Shown here piece by piece: positions 26,852-36,654 of a DNA stretch of 64,000 bases (positions are counted from its first letter, which is position 1; each line of letters opens with the position of its first letter). The notes beneath the pieces are model-generated. The model worked only from the letters and a program-made list of their open reading frames with translations. It did not search any database and was not told the origin of the DNA. Origin of the DNA: Ruegeria faecimaris (GTDB lineage Bacteria > Pseudomonadota > Alphaproteobacteria > Rhodobacterales > Rhodobacteraceae); assembly GCF_900182615.1 (NCBI RefSeq), contig NZ_FXTE01000012.1, positions 44,183 through 108,182 on the forward strand. Reading direction: 5' to 3'. The position numbers were made by a program, and so were the translations under genes.

Positions 26852-27070
26852 TTACTTAAAGCGATAGTTGATCCGACCTTTGGTCAGATCGTAGGGGGTC
26901 ATCTCGACTTGAACTTTGTCGCCAGCCAGAACACGGATGCGGTTTTTGCGCATCTTGCCTGCCGTATGTGCGATGATCTCATGGCCGTTTTCCAGCTCGA
27001 CCCGAAACGTCGCATTAGGCAGGAGTTCCTTCACGACACCGGGAAATTCGAGCGTATCTTCCTTGGCCAT
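26852..27070 (-). CDS. infA: Translation initiation factor IF-1
   Basis: This 72-residue S1-fold protein begins [13 protein letters not shown] and ends [11 protein letters not shown], the usual length and sequence of IF-1. It occupies the ribosomal A site during initiation. An upstream in-frame ATG at 27094 would add eight unrelated residues and is rejected. It is the first gene of the infA-maf-RNase E/G-yacG operon. Confidence 0.98.
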   Translation of the reverse strand: MAKEDTLEFPGVVKELLPNATFRVELENGHEIIAHTAGKMRKNRIRVLAGDKVQVEMTPYDLTKGRINYRFK

Positions 27071-27161
27071 GTTGTCTCCATAATTACGTTGCACCCGCAG
27101 AATCTACGGGGATGTGCGCCTAAATGAGCCTATTTGGGGCTTATTTCAAGGGCGTATTCAC

Positions 27162-28037
27162 CTAAAGAGAGGATATTGTGACTGTTTCGACTCGACCGCA
27201 CTGCTCGTCCCAATGGGCGCGGTTCAACACATGGCCATCCCGGCGCACATTGGCGATCGTAGTCAAGTCGACGTCGGCATAGGTCCAGCCAGGTTGGTTC
27301 AGCGCACCCTCTGCTAACACTCCGGTCGCGGGAAAACCCTTGTCAGGTGGACCAAAAATACCGCCCGTTCCTGTATTCATATCCACCGCATCGGACCATT
27401 CGTTTTTGCCCACCAGAGACGCCATGACCGTAACACATTGGTTTTCCAGCGCACGCGACATAGCCCCGATGCGGACACGCCAGTATCCTGCCAACGCCTC
27501 GGTGCATGAGGGAACCAGGATTATATCCGCCTCACTTAGGGCTCTGCCCAGCAGGGGGAATTCACTGTCATAGCAGATCAGGATTCCGATTTTTCCAAGT
27601 GGGGTATCAAACAATTTCAGTGGTCCGCCCGGCGCGATATCCCAGTCTTCGCGTTCAAAGCGGGTCATGATCTGTTTGTCCTGATGGTCAAACGTCCCGT
27701 TCGGAGCGTAGAGCACAGCCCGGTTTACCGGACGGCCTGACCCGTCAATCACTGGAGCGGATGCGCCCAGGATGTAGGTCTCATGCTCTTGAGCCAAACG
27801 CGAATGCAGGGCCTGCACGTCCCCCATCCGATCTGAAACAGCACGGATCGAACGCTCTAGATCACCCGCTACTTCGGCCCCGTCCAAAGTCGACAATTCC
27901 ATCGCGCCATACTCGGGGAAAACGAGAAGATCTGCCCCCTGCCCTGCGGCATCCGAGACCCAGCGGGCCAGCTTATCTTCATACTGCGCCCAGTTTTCGA
28001 GCCAGTCGAGGTTATAGGCGGCGGTGGCAAGTCTCAT
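27162..28037 (-). CDS. Carbon-nitrogen hydrolase (nitrilase superfamily)
   Basis: This 291-residue enzyme has the nitrilase catalytic triad in order: Glu in VFPEYGAMEL, Lys in DKQIMTRFERE and Cys in ILICYDSEFPL. Superfamily members hydrolyse amides, nitriles or carbamoyl groups; the substrate here cannot be told. The length fits aliphatic-amidase-like or omega-amidase-like branches. It sits upstream of infA on the same strand, 91 nt away. Confidence 0.9.
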   Translation of the reverse strand: MRLATAAYNLDWLENWAQYEDKLARWVSDAAGQGADLLVFPEYGAMELSTLDGAEVAGDLERSIRAVSDRMGDVQALHSRLAQEHETYILGASAPVIDGSGRPVNRAVLYAPNGTFDHQDKQIMTRFEREDWDIAPGGPLKLFDTPLGKIGILICYDSEFPLLGRALSEADIILVPSCTEALAGYWRVRIGAMSRALENQCVTVMASLVGKNEWSDAVDMNTGTGGIFGPPDKGFPATGVLAEGALNQPGWTYADVDLTTIANVRRDGHVLNRAHWDEQCGRVETVTISSL

Positions 28038-28206
28038 GGGGCATTCCTTGCAGTCTTAACTCGGCTGAAATCTAAGTGTGCGTTCGTGGACTGTATAGCC
28101 CAACCGTGACACATTGAATTTAGGACAGCTAGTTCATTTGTAAGCCCATGGCATACGAACTTCAGCACTGGTAAATGAGAGCAAGAAAATTGAGGATTTT
28201 CCAGTG

Positions 28207-29124
28207 ATGAATTTTAGAATCCTTTGCTTGGTTTTAGGAACAACGTGCTTATCTGTGCCCGCGCTTGCGGACTGTTTTGATACGCCAACATGGCACGACG
28301 AACCGCTTACTCAGTTGTTTTTGGATGGTTTGGGTGATGGCAAAGAGCAAGACGTTAGACGAGCCAGTTTGACCATGTTGCTTATGTCCAAAGAACCCGC
28401 CCGCGAACAGCGGGATGAGTTAAAGTTCTATTTGATGCGGACGGCATTAATGCAATTCGATGGCGACAAAGGGGCGCTCAGGAAGAAACTGCAAGATGGT
28501 TCGCTTTATGATGTCATTCAACTGACTGACTTCTCCCGTTCGAACCCGAGGGATCAAAGCAGGATCATCTCCGCTTACTGGTTAAACGGGTGCGTCGAGG
28601 AAGCGCTTGAATTACTTGCCTCGACGAACAACTCGCTGACAAGCCAATACTATATGCCAATAGCCACCGGAGATGCCGAGTTACTTCGCAGCCTAGCGCA
28701 ACGCCTGGAGCCGGGCGGATACCATCAAAAAAGACTAATTACTTTTGCAAAGCTGCTTGAGAGCCCGGACACCAAAGAAGAAACTCTTCAAGAGTTTTTG
28801 GATTATCTGGAGTCGGAAAGAACAGGTGCCGAGTCAGAGGATTGGATTGACAGCACTGGAGTAAAGGTTGCTCTGAACGTAATCCGAGGCCAGCAACCGG
28901 ACCTGGAGCTGTTACCGACTGAACCTGTCTATGACCCGGTCGAACTAGAGCTCAGCGGTATGCGATTCTCAGCCTATGTCGCATGGATGGGCGCCGCTGG
29001 ATTTTGCGAAGCGACTTGGAAAACATCTTTTGTCCTTCTAGGCACGCCAGCCAAAAGCATGCCCTTCAATCGCGAGCTTCTTGAAGCGTCTGTGATCAGG
29101 TGCGTAGAAAATCATGATGGATGA
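28207..29124 (+). CDS. Secreted protein of unknown function
   Basis: This 305-residue protein has a signal peptide ending at VPALA and a mature part beginning DCFDTPTWHDEP. The body looks helical and rich in Leu, Glu and Arg, like helical-repeat proteins. Cys residues lie at the mature N-terminus (DCFD), in NGCVEE, in FCEATW and near the C-terminus. I recognise no family. A GTG at 28204 directly precedes the ATG. Codon use looks more AT-rich than the neighbours, and the gene points against its flanking genes, so it may be an insertion in the housekeeping block. Confidence 0.7.
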   Translation: MNFRILCLVLGTTCLSVPALADCFDTPTWHDEPLTQLFLDGLGDGKEQDVRRASLTMLLMSKEPAREQRDELKFYLMRTALMQFDGDKGALRKKLQDGSLYDVIQLTDFSRSNPRDQSRIISAYWLNGCVEEALELLASTNNSLTSQYYMPIATGDAELLRSLAQRLEPGGYHQKRLITFAKLLESPDTKEETLQEFLDYLESERTGAESEDWIDSTGVKVALNVIRGQQPDLELLPTEPVYDPVELELSGMRFSAYVAWMGAAGFCEATWKTSFVLLGTPAKSMPFNRELLEASVIRCVENHDG

Positions 29125-29174
29125 GGGCCGGTAGACGTTGATTTCGGCTTTCTCCGCACAGCGGGCAAAACCAC

Positions 29175-29768
29175 CTACAAATCCCTGATCCAGAATTGCA
29201 AAGGCTTCAGCGTCTCGCCTTCTTCACCGATATCCCTCCACGAAAACTGCGCAATAGCGCCGGGCAACGGCTCATACTTCCGCGCGCTCCAAAAAGCATC
29301 CAGCGGGCGGTAGGTATCAGGCCGCATCGGGTGATCGGTCGTGCGTTGCACACCGCAAAAGGCGCATTTCGTGAAGCCAAAGCTGCGCGCATGGGCTTCG
29401 CGCAAGTCAAAGAACCTATGCCCCACGCCCTGCCCGCGATAGTTGGGCAGCAAGACGGATTCCGCGCAGTAGAAGATCTGGGACAAGTCCAGCCCAGAGC
29501 CATCGAAGGCCGCCGCGAAATCGGCGGCATGGTCGGCTAGCGGGGCACCGGTCGATGCGCCGATCAGACGATCCCCGTCAAAGGCACCAACAACGATGGA
29601 TCTGTCGCTGTCACGGTAGGATTGCAGGTATTTCCGCTCGTATTCCAGATCGCCGTCATAAAGATACGGCCATGCCCGAAACACCTCGATCCGCAAGCGA
29701 GCGACGTCATCCAGAACCGCCTCAAGCGCCGCCCCGGTCAAGGCGCGAACGCCTGTGACCTCAGCCAT
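29175..29768 (-). CDS. GNAT-family N-acetyltransferase
   Basis: This 197-residue protein has the acetyl-CoA binding pattern SVLLPNYRGQGVGHRFFDLRE near residue 110, the GNAT motif A. The start at MAEVTGVRAL is preferred; it overlaps the end of the upstream NTF2-like gene by 8 nt, implying coupling. The acceptor substrate is unknown. Confidence 0.85.
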   Translation of the reverse strand: MAEVTGVRALTGAALEAVLDDVARLRIEVFRAWPYLYDGDLEYERKYLQSYRDSDRSIVVGAFDGDRLIGASTGAPLADHAADFAAAFDGSGLDLSQIFYCAESVLLPNYRGQGVGHRFFDLREAHARSFGFTKCAFCGVQRTTDHPMRPDTYRPLDAFWSARKYEPLPGAIAQFSWRDIGEEGETLKPLQFWIRDL

Positions 29769-30159
29769 TCGAGACCTGCTTGGTCCAGTCGGCCAGGTTG
29801 TAATAGGTGGTGACCCGCGTGATCTTGCCATCCTTCAGGTCAAAGAACGACCCGGCTGGTAGGTGGTAGGTCTGCCCGCGTGCTTTGGGCAGGCCTTCAT
29901 CCGTCTCAAGATAGGTGCCGTTCACGATGAATTCAGCGGCGGCACGAGTACCGCCCTCGGCCGCGAACACTACGATATCGGTGAGGTTCTCGCGATAGCA
30001 GCGGTTCATGTGGTCACAAAAAGCTGCGAATCTCTCTTTGCCCACTCGTATCTGCCCTTCGTTCACATGATGGGCCACGTCGTCGGACAAACAGGCCAGC
30101 ATGCCGGTTACGTCCCCGGCGTTGAAGGCTTCGAAATAGGTTTTGACGGTTTCGTTCAT
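29761..30159 (-). CDS. NTF2-like (SnoaL/ketosteroid-isomerase-like) protein
   Basis: This 132-residue protein is of the cone-shaped NTF2-like fold. MNETVKTYFEAFNAGDVTGM is the standard first helix, AAAEFIVNGTY lies in the sheet, and the C-terminus is GKITRVTTYYNLADW. Such proteins are small enzymes or ligand binders; the ligand is unknown. The frame is open upstream to 30390, but the homology starts at MNETV. It lies 2 nt after the phosphatase gene. Confidence 0.87.
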   Translation of the reverse strand: MNETVKTYFEAFNAGDVTGMLACLSDDVAHHVNEGQIRVGKERFAAFCDHMNRCYRENLTDIVVFAAEGGTRAAAEFIVNGTYLETDEGLPKARGQTYHLPAGSFFDLKDGKITRVTTYYNLADWTKQVSNG

Positions 30160-30161
30160 GG

Positions 30162-30614
30162 TCACTCCGTTGGTTCGCCCCAGCGGTCCTTCAGATGCTG
30201 AATGATCTGATCGCGGGTCTGTCGGTAGTGATGTAACTTTTCCTCGCGGCTTTCGCCCAGCCCGGTAGGGTCCATTATTGGCCAATAATCGACATCCAGA
30301 TGAAAAACCCGCGTCAAATCCAGCGCACGGCGCTGGCTGGCCGGCGACAGCGCTACAATCAGATCGAACGAGCTGAGGTCGTCGCCCCATTCCTGCATTT
30401 CATCGAACGACCGGGACCGGTGACGTGAAAGCTCGACGTCAATTTCATGACAGACCGAAATGCAAAAGCCATCGATCTCAAGATCGTTGTGCACCCCGGC
30501 GGATTGCACATAGGTGCCGGTGCCATAAAACTTCTTCATGATGCCTTCGGCCATCGGAGATCGGACCGAATTGTGGTCGCAACAGAACAAGATGGACTGC
30601 GGCAGAGACGTCAC
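30162..30614 (-). CDS. Low-molecular-weight protein tyrosine phosphatase family
   Basis: This 150-residue protein has the phosphatase loop C-X5-R as CDHNSVRSP near residue 12 and the general-acid region WPIMDPTGLG near residue 110. The fold also serves arsenate reductases, but the sequence of the loop (CDHNSVR) does not let me choose. Related genomes place this gene between UPF0262 and infA, so it belongs to the conserved block. It begins 3 nt after the UPF0262 gene. Confidence 0.88.
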   Translation of the reverse strand: MTSLPQSILFCCDHNSVRSPMAEGIMKKFYGTGTYVQSAGVHNDLEIDGFCISVCHEIDVELSRHRSRSFDEMQEWGDDLSSFDLIVALSPASQRRALDLTRVFHLDVDYWPIMDPTGLGESREEKLHHYRQTRDQIIQHLKDRWGEPTE

Positions 30615-30617
30615 CCG

Positions 30618-31097
30618 TCACCCCCCGAAATGCAATACGCAGATCAACGTGAACAGGCGACGGGCTGTGTCTGAATCAACTTCGGCCTTGCCTTCCAGAC
30701 GTTCCTGCAACACCCGACTGCCTTCATTGTGGATACCGCGCCGGGCCATATCGATGGTTTCGATCTGGCTGGGCGGCAAAGTCTTTACGGCGTCGAAATA
30801 GCTTTCACAGATCTGGAAGTAGTCCTTGACCACCTGCCTGAATGGTCCAAGGGACAGATGGAACTCGGCCGCTTTTTCTTCGGCTTCGGTGGCAATGTCG
30901 AAGACCAAACGCTTGTCACGGATCGAGAGTTGCACATGATACGGCCCTTCCGGAACCACACGATCATCGCGTTTGGGCAGCGCGAAAGCGTTATCCTCAA
31001 GCAGATCATAGATTGCCACTTTGCGCTCCTGCTCGATCTCGGGAGTCGGCGGGGGCAAGTTTCTATCATCCAGTTCGATGTGCGAAATTCGGGTCAT
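30618..31097 (-). CDS. UPF0262 family protein
   Basis: This 159-residue conserved protein begins MTRISHIELDD and contains the family stretches DNAFALPKRDDRVVPEGPY and RRGIHNEGSRVLQERLEGK. The function is unknown. Its position between hisD and the tyrosine-phosphatase gene is a known alphaproteobacterial neighbourhood. Confidence 0.92.
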   Translation of the reverse strand: MTRISHIELDDRNLPPPTPEIEQERKVAIYDLLEDNAFALPKRDDRVVPEGPYHVQLSIRDKRLVFDIATEAEEKAAEFHLSLGPFRQVVKDYFQICESYFDAVKTLPPSQIETIDMARRGIHNEGSRVLQERLEGKAEVDSDTARRLFTLICVLHFGG

Positions 31098-31183
31098 GGT
31101 CGTTTGGTCCGTTCAGGTCGGGACAGACTTATCCCAATGGAAATAAATGGGCAACGCAGTGACCGCCCGTCCGACGAAAATCG

Positions 31184-32008
31184 TCAAAGCGGGTGTTCGG
31201 ACGGATCTATTCCGTGTTTGCGCAACAGCGTATCGACCAGTGAACCAGAGTTGATTTGGCGGCCAAGAAAGATCTTTCGGAACCAGGATCCAAAAAAATG
31301 GACAGACATCTGTTGGTCCCACTTCAGAAAATCCAGTTTGGAAAGGTCGGGGTCATTCCAAAGGCCGCGATATCGCAATGGGATAGGATAGAGGACCGAC
31401 CTGTGCACAGCCATCTCATGCTCTGGTGTGCCATAAAGAAAGTGAAACAGCATGGGCGGACCAAAGCTGAAAATTGGCAGGCTCCAATAAGTCGACCCGT
31501 TGAACATTTGGCGGTAGGTTTCCTTTTGCTCTTGTGTCCACCATGGCGGCACCAGATCGCTGTCAAAAGCATATTTGCACATGGCCTGCAGCCCCGGACT
31601 GTCGCTGGGCAACGCAAGTACACCGTTCATGATCCGTTGTTTCTTGAGGTTCGCATTCGGAAAAAGATACCCGTTCTTTGTCTCGAATGGCCGGACCGCA
31701 TAAGCATCCGCATCGGCCCAGATATAGTTGGTTTTTTGCATCAACTGCAGACGGAAAAGATCTGCATGAACGGCCACGGATCGGGTTATCGGATCGCGGT
31801 AGATCTCGGGAGTATCATAAATTTCGCGGGCATCGCGCGGCTCGATATAATCCGGAATGTCTTCAAGATCGCCATAGTGATAGACGATTGGCTTCTGGTC
31901 GACATCGGCGAAGGACTTCAGGCACAGATGTTCCAAAAAGCTAAAGCGCTTACCGATCCAGAGGGTCGCCACACGTTCCAAATCAACCTCCTTTAGATCC
32001 GGTCGCAC
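31184..32008 (-). CDS. Putative glycosyltransferase with DxD motif
   Basis: This 274-residue protein resembles glycosyltransferases with a DxD motif of the capsule/mannosyltransferase OCH1 type. SVAVHADLFRLQLMQ leads into IWADADAYAVRPF, which carries the DxD metal site. The WSLPIFSFGPPMLFHFL region is hydrophobic but probably part of the acceptor site. Donor and acceptor are unknown. It lies between UPF0262 and hisD, where related genomes often have none, so it may be an insertion. Confidence 0.75.
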   Translation of the reverse strand: MRPDLKEVDLERVATLWIGKRFSFLEHLCLKSFADVDQKPIVYHYGDLEDIPDYIEPRDAREIYDTPEIYRDPITRSVAVHADLFRLQLMQKTNYIWADADAYAVRPFETKNGYLFPNANLKKQRIMNGVLALPSDSPGLQAMCKYAFDSDLVPPWWTQEQKETYRQMFNGSTYWSLPIFSFGPPMLFHFLYGTPEHEMAVHRSVLYPIPLRYRGLWNDPDLSKLDFLKWDQQMSVHFFGSWFRKIFLGRQINSGSLVDTLLRKHGIDPSEHPL

Positions 32009-32101
32009 ATAAAGAGCGCCGCAATTTGCCCCTTGATTTCAAGCCCTATCGGGGAAAATCGGATGAGGTAATTGCAGGTGTGACCCTCTGACCATAGGTG
32101 A

Positions 32102-33403
32102 TCAACCGTTCAATCGCTTCAACCGTGCGGTCACGGACAGCCCGTGCGCCTCGAGGCTTTCCGACTGCGCAAGTTGCTCTGCCGCTGGCCCGATTGCCCG
32201 CAGGGCTTCGGGTGTCATCTGGCTGAGCGTCGTGCGTTTCAGGAAATCCATCACACTCAGACCGGAAGAAAAACGCGCCGACCGAGCAGTGGGTAGGACG
32301 TGATTAGGCCCACCAACATAATCCCCGATTGCCTCGGGTGTGTATTGACCAAGAAAGATTGCACCTGCGTGAATTGTCTTTTCGCTCAGAGCGACGGGAT
32401 CTGCGACGCATAGCTCAAGGTGTTCCGGGGCAATTCGGTTCGACAGAGAGGCTGCCTCATCCAGACTGCCCACAGTGATCACCGCACCAAAATCGCGCCA
32501 GCTGGCACCTGCAATCGCCCGGCGCTGCAGAGTTTCAAGACGTTTGTCTACGGCTTGCGCCACAGCCCGCCCAAATTCAGCACTATCCGTGATCAGGATC
32601 GACTGAGCACTTTCGTCATGCTCAGCCTGGCTGAGCAGGTCCAGCGCGATCCAATCCGGATCGTTATCCTTGTCGGCAATGACCAGAATCTCGGACGGGC
32701 CCGCAATCATGTCGATGCCGACCTTGCCAAAGACACGGCGCTTGGCTGCGGCGACAAAGGCGTTTCCGGGGCCTGTGATCTTGTCCACCGCTGCAATGGT
32801 ATCTGTTCCATAGGCCAGTGCCGCAATCGCCTGCGCCCCGCCGATGCGATAGACCGTAGTCACGCCTGACAGGCGCGCGGCCAAAAGGACCAGAGGGTTC
32901 GCCTGACCGTCTGGGGTGGGCACGGCGATGGCCAGACGCTCGACCCCTGCGACATTGGCCGGGATCGCGTTCATCAGAACCGACGACGGATACGAGGCCA
33001 GCCCTCCCGGCACATACAGCCCCGCCGCAGACACTGCGGACCAGCGCCAGCCAAGGGTCGCCCCGGCCTCATCCGTCCATTGGTGATCGGCGGGCATCTG
33101 TTTCTCGTGATAGGCCCGGATGCGTTCGGCTGCCAGTTCGAGCGCCTGACGATCCGCGTCCGAGACCTGCGCAATGGCGGCGTCGATTTCCTCTGCCGAA
33201 AAGGCCAGCGTATCCGGTGTCAGCTCTAACCGGTCGAATTTGGCCGTCAGTTCGATTACCGCCTCATCCCCACGGACCCGCACATCGTCAATGATCTGCG
33301 CGACGATGGCATCCACATCCGGGCTGTCTTCGCGCTTGGCCGACAGCAGGGTTTGAAAAGCGGCTTCAAACTCGGGCGACGTGGTGTCTAGAAAAACGGG
33401 CAT
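32102..33403 (-). CDS. hisD: Histidinol dehydrogenase
   Basis: This 433-residue zinc enzyme performs the last two NAD-dependent oxidations of histidine synthesis, from L-histidinol to L-histidine. The conserved stretches are [20 protein letters not shown] near residue 130, [15 protein letters not shown], and [10 protein letters not shown], which holds the catalytic Glu-His pair. Length is normal. The gene is in the run murA - DUF2948 - GNAT - hisD on the minus strand. Confidence 0.96.
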   Translation of the reverse strand: MPVFLDTTSPEFEAAFQTLLSAKREDSPDVDAIVAQIIDDVRVRGDEAVIELTAKFDRLELTPDTLAFSAEEIDAAIAQVSDADRQALELAAERIRAYHEKQMPADHQWTDEAGATLGWRWSAVSAAGLYVPGGLASYPSSVLMNAIPANVAGVERLAIAVPTPDGQANPLVLLAARLSGVTTVYRIGGAQAIAALAYGTDTIAAVDKITGPGNAFVAAAKRRVFGKVGIDMIAGPSEILVIADKDNDPDWIALDLLSQAEHDESAQSILITDSAEFGRAVAQAVDKRLETLQRRAIAGASWRDFGAVITVGSLDEAASLSNRIAPEHLELCVADPVALSEKTIHAGAIFLGQYTPEAIGDYVGGPNHVLPTARSARFSSGLSVMDFLKRTTLSQMTPEALRAIGPAAEQLAQSESLEAHGLSVTARLKRLNG

Positions 33404-33424
33404 GATCTGGCACTCCGTGGCGTT

Positions 33425-33985
33425 TCACCGGGTCATATCGCCGGGATGGGCTGTCCTCAACCCTGAGTCCACCGGGTGCAGCGATTTGCGCATCTCAAAA
33501 CAGGATATGCTTTTGCGCGCCGCGCAGCCGCCAGTCGGTTTCCAGCCATGCCGGATATAAAACGCCTGGGCCGTCCGTGTCCCCTCAAGCTGTGCCTCGG
33601 TGCAACCGGCAGCGGCCAGTTCCTGTTCCAGCCGGGCCAACAACGCGCTTCCCACCCCAAGACCGGTATGAGCCGGGTCGATATAGAGCAGCGTGATCTC
33701 GCCGCCCTCACGCAATCCGCCGACAGCCGCAACCTGACCTGCGCGCTCGGCCAGCCAAATCTGCGCTCCGGCCTTGATCCAACCCCGAATGGTCTCCGGG
33801 TCTTTATTGGCGGTCCATTCCGCAACGGCCTGTGGATCATCGCCATGATCCACCCGGCACAGCTGCGTGATCGAACGGATCAGTACGCGGCTTAAATCAA
33901 AGACATCAAACACGGTCGCGCGGCGCAACATCAGACCAGCGGGTGGTTCTGAGAAGGCCTGCGCGATACCGCGCTTATTCTGCAT
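33425..33985 (-). CDS. GNAT-family N-acetyltransferase
   Basis: This 186-residue protein carries the acetyl-CoA loop ITLLYIDPAHTGLGVGSALL near residue 100 and the C-terminal GTRTAQAFYIRHGW typical of GNAT enzymes. The start overlaps the DUF2948 gene by 11 nt; a start 18 codons later is also possible. Acceptor unknown. It sits between DUF2948 and hisD and is cotranscribed with them. Confidence 0.85.
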   Translation of the reverse strand: MQNKRGIAQAFSEPPAGLMLRRATVFDVFDLSRVLIRSITQLCRVDHGDDPQAVAEWTANKDPETIRGWIKAGAQIWLAERAGQVAAVGGLREGGEITLLYIDPAHTGLGVGSALLARLEQELAAAGCTEAQLEGTRTAQAFYIRHGWKPTGGCAARKSISCFEMRKSLHPVDSGLRTAHPGDMTR

Positions 33986-34451
33986 GATGCGGTGCTTGCC
34001 CCGACGGCGCCTGATACGGGCGGGTCACATCTTTGAGCGTGACGTCTATTGCCTCGACCGACAGGCGGATCGCGCCATCACCGGCCAATGTCAGCAAAAT
34101 CTGACCCGCGCCGTCTTCGCCGGGTTCAAAATCGACCGAAAGCAAGGACATCACCAAATCCTTCTCGCTACGGTCGATACCCTGGCTGGCCACGGTTAGA
34201 ACGGAAGCGAACACCAGCACAGACTGCACCCTTTCGAATGGACGGCCCCGGCGCGTGGCCGCATCCTTGTCCTCCCAGCGGAAACGGTTCAGCAACAGGC
34301 CAAAGCGGCGCTGCGACGGATGCCAGGTCATTTCGGATACGGGGAACACTGCATCCTGTGTCAAAGTCGAGATCACCCGAAGGTCATCCCCATCCTCTGC
34401 ACCCAGATTCAGTGGAGCCTCACGCCCATCGTGGAAACTTGCGTCTGTCAT
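33975..34451 (-). CDS. DUF2948 family protein
   Basis: This 158-residue protein matches DUF2948, with [19 protein letters not shown] near residue 23 and the central [13 protein letters not shown]. Function unknown; the family is confined largely to Alphaproteobacteria and follows murA. The start overlaps the murA stop by 4 nt. Confidence 0.9.
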   Translation of the reverse strand: MTDASFHDGREAPLNLGAEDGDDLRVISTLTQDAVFPVSEMTWHPSQRRFGLLLNRFRWEDKDAATRRGRPFERVQSVLVFASVLTVASQGIDRSEKDLVMSLLSVDFEPGEDGAGQILLTLAGDGAIRLSVEAIDVTLKDVTRPYQAPSGQAPHHAE

Positions 34452-35716
34452 TGGTCTTTGATCCGTTCAATTTTGGCGCCCACGCCTTCCAACTTGCGCA
34501 CAACATGCTCATACCCACGATCCAGATGATAGACCCTGCTGACAGTTGTTTCACCTTCAGCAGCCAGCCCCGCCAGTATCAGCGAAACCGAAGCACGCAG
34601 ATCTGTCGCCATAACCGGCGCGCCCTTCAGACGTTCGACACCAGTCACGGTTGCCGTGCCACCGTGCACTTCGATATTCGCGCCCATCCGCACCAATTCG
34701 GGGGCGTGCATGAAACGGTTCTCGAAAATGCGTTCTTCAAGCACCGAGATACCTTCGGCCGTGCACATCAGCGCCATCATCTGGGCCTGCAGGTCGGTCG
34801 GAAAACCCGGGAACGGCTCGGTCACGACATCCACGGCTTTGACGCGCCCGTTCTTGCGGGCGACCAAAAGACCGTTTGCTGTTTCCGAGACATTCACGCC
34901 CGCCGCATCCAGTTTCCCGGCAAATGATTCCACCAGAGACATCCGCCCGCCCAACAGTTCGACTTCTCCACCACAAATCGCCGGCGCCAGCATATAGGTG
35001 CCCAGCTCGATCCGGTCAGTGACTACTTGATGGGTGGCGCCATGCAACCGGTCTACGCCTTGAATTTCGATGGTCGGCGTGCCTTCACCGGAAATCTGGG
35101 CACCCATCTTCCTCAGACACTCGACCAAATCGACGATTTCAGGTTCGCGCGCCGCGTTCTTCAGAACCGTTGTGCCTTTAGCCAGCGTGGCCGCCATGAC
35201 AATGTTCTCGGTCGCGCCCACGGATGCAAATCGCATCTCATGCACGGCACCTTTCAACCCGCCCACAGCTTTGGCATGCAGATACCCGTCCTTAAGCTCA
35301 ATCTCAGCGCCCAGCGCCTCGAGCCCTTCGACGTGCAGATCCATCGGACGCGCGCCGATTGCACAGCCTCCGGGCAGCGAGACGACTGCCTGCCCGAACC
35401 GCGCCAGCAAAGGACCCAGCACAAGGTTTGACGCGCGCATCTTTCGCACGATGTCATAGTCCGCCGTCTGACTGGTCAGGTCGTGGCTGGACATTGCGAT
35501 CACCTGACCATCCTGCAATGACGACACCTCGGCCCCCAAGGACCGCAGCAAAGCCGTCATCGTCTTGATGTCGCTCAGCCGAGGCGCATTGGTCAGCGTC
35601 AGCGGTTCTTCGCTGAGCAAGGTCGCCGGCATCAGCGTCAGACACGCGTTTTTTGCCCCTGCAATCGGTATCTGACCTTTAAGCGGCCCGTTGCCTGTCA
35701 CCAGAATCGAATCCAT
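34448..35716 (-). CDS. murA: UDP-N-acetylglucosamine 1-carboxyvinyltransferase
   Basis: This 422-residue cytosolic enzyme transfers enolpyruvate from phosphoenolpyruvate to UDP-GlcNAc, the first step of peptidoglycan precursor synthesis. Motifs include the N-terminal [15 protein letters not shown] and the active-site loop [15 protein letters not shown], with the catalytic Cys that fosfomycin attacks. The C-terminus [18 protein letters not shown] is standard. It starts the run of minus-strand genes to hisD. Confidence 0.97.
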   Translation of the reverse strand: MDSILVTGNGPLKGQIPIAGAKNACLTLMPATLLSEEPLTLTNAPRLSDIKTMTALLRSLGAEVSSLQDGQVIAMSSHDLTSQTADYDIVRKMRASNLVLGPLLARFGQAVVSLPGGCAIGARPMDLHVEGLEALGAEIELKDGYLHAKAVGGLKGAVHEMRFASVGATENIVMAATLAKGTTVLKNAAREPEIVDLVECLRKMGAQISGEGTPTIEIQGVDRLHGATHQVVTDRIELGTYMLAPAICGGEVELLGGRMSLVESFAGKLDAAGVNVSETANGLLVARKNGRVKAVDVVTEPFPGFPTDLQAQMMALMCTAEGISVLEERIFENRFMHAPELVRMGANIEVHGGTATVTGVERLKGAPVMATDLRASVSLILAGLAAEGETTVSRVYHLDRGYEHVVRKLEGVGAKIERIKDQ

Positions 35717-35722
35717 CTGCTC

Positions 35723-35878
35723 TTATCCCTCGTCTTTGTCGGCTTTGCCGTTCTGGGTTGCCCGCGCCTTAGCCTGCGCCTTACGCCGCGCCATATTCGC
35801 CTTGAGCGCCGCTTTCAGCCGCTCTTCGCGCACATCGCCGGATCTGCCGTGTTTTTTAGGTGTATTTTTTTCTGCCAT
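35723..35878 (-). CDS. Small basic protein upstream of murA
   Basis: A 51-residue frame, MAEKNTPKKHGRSGDVREER followed by LKAALKANMARRKAQAKARA and a short acidic end, lies 6 nt upstream of murA. The composition is almost entirely charged residues and Ala, so it is probably one long helix that binds nucleic acid or ribosomes. The tight spacing and clean start suggest a real gene cotranscribed with murA. I recall similar short basic frames next to murA in Rhodobacterales but cannot name a family. Confidence 0.7.
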   Translation of the reverse strand: MAEKNTPKKHGRSGDVREERLKAALKANMARRKAQAKARATQNGKADKDEG

Positions 35879-35961
35879 AACCTTTCTCTACAGGAGGCGA
35901 AAAAAACCGTCCAGACACCCTTGCGCCGCGTTTCGTTTGAGTCTAATCACCCGCCCACAGC

Positions 35962-36036
<75 letters not shown>

Positions 36037-36654
36037 TAAAATCAATAATTTACGAGATTTACTCTGCTGGCACCACATAAGTGGCGACCACATGGCGACC
36101 ACGCCTTAGCAAAATACGTCCGTTGTTAACGTCGCATGGTCGGGGCCTTGCCTTCATAGACGAGCTCCACCCCCCGCCCCTTGGCACCCCTTCAGCTGAT
36201 CGAACGCAAGCCTGTGAGCCTCTCACACTTTCTGTGACGCGTTTTTCCAAGGCTACTTTTATTGGGGTAGGTCCACTATCTGTTGGTTGGAGCCCGTCGA
36301 ACTAGAGTTTTGGGTTCGAGTATCCCTTCGCACCAATAGCGGACGTTCAGGAAATTTGATTTTATGTCCGCATTGCGGGACAAAGCGGACTTGTGCATGT
36401 GCGGCTATTGCTGACGCAGAATTTGCTCGCATGTGCGGCGGACACGTCGCTGCGATGCAGCTGATATCGCCAAAGCGGCCATTGCCGAGTGGTCTTAGAG
36501 GCCTGGTTCAAAACTGCACTTTCGTTGCAATGGCGCAACAGAGGACTAAGTGACCAGCTGCTCTTTCGGTTTCGCGTAGTCGTCTCAACCCCAAGCATGC
36601 CCGGCTGATCGGTCACCTGAAGCGGTTTGCCACCGGTCTCTACCGGCAAATATC
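36037..36654. other. Non-coding stretch downstream of tRNA-Thr
   Basis: No convincing gene. At 36307-36333 a tRNA-like 3' end (GGGTTCGAGTATCCCTTCG followed by CACCA) is visible but does not fold into a full T-arm. At 36384 a 21-base string, CGGACTTGTGCATGTGCGGC, recurs almost unchanged near 61382. The region looks like an old insertion scar next to the tRNA. Confidence 0.4.

Noticed and set aside
32420..35459. Several plus-strand frames of 110-290 residues opposite hisD, DUF2948 and murA
   Set aside because: All lie antisense to strongly supported genes in GC-rich sequence, where such shadow frames are expected.
36290..36335. Possible tRNA fragment with GGTTCGAG and CACCA
   Set aside because: The T-arm does not pair properly and no anticodon arm or acceptor partner can be folded upstream.
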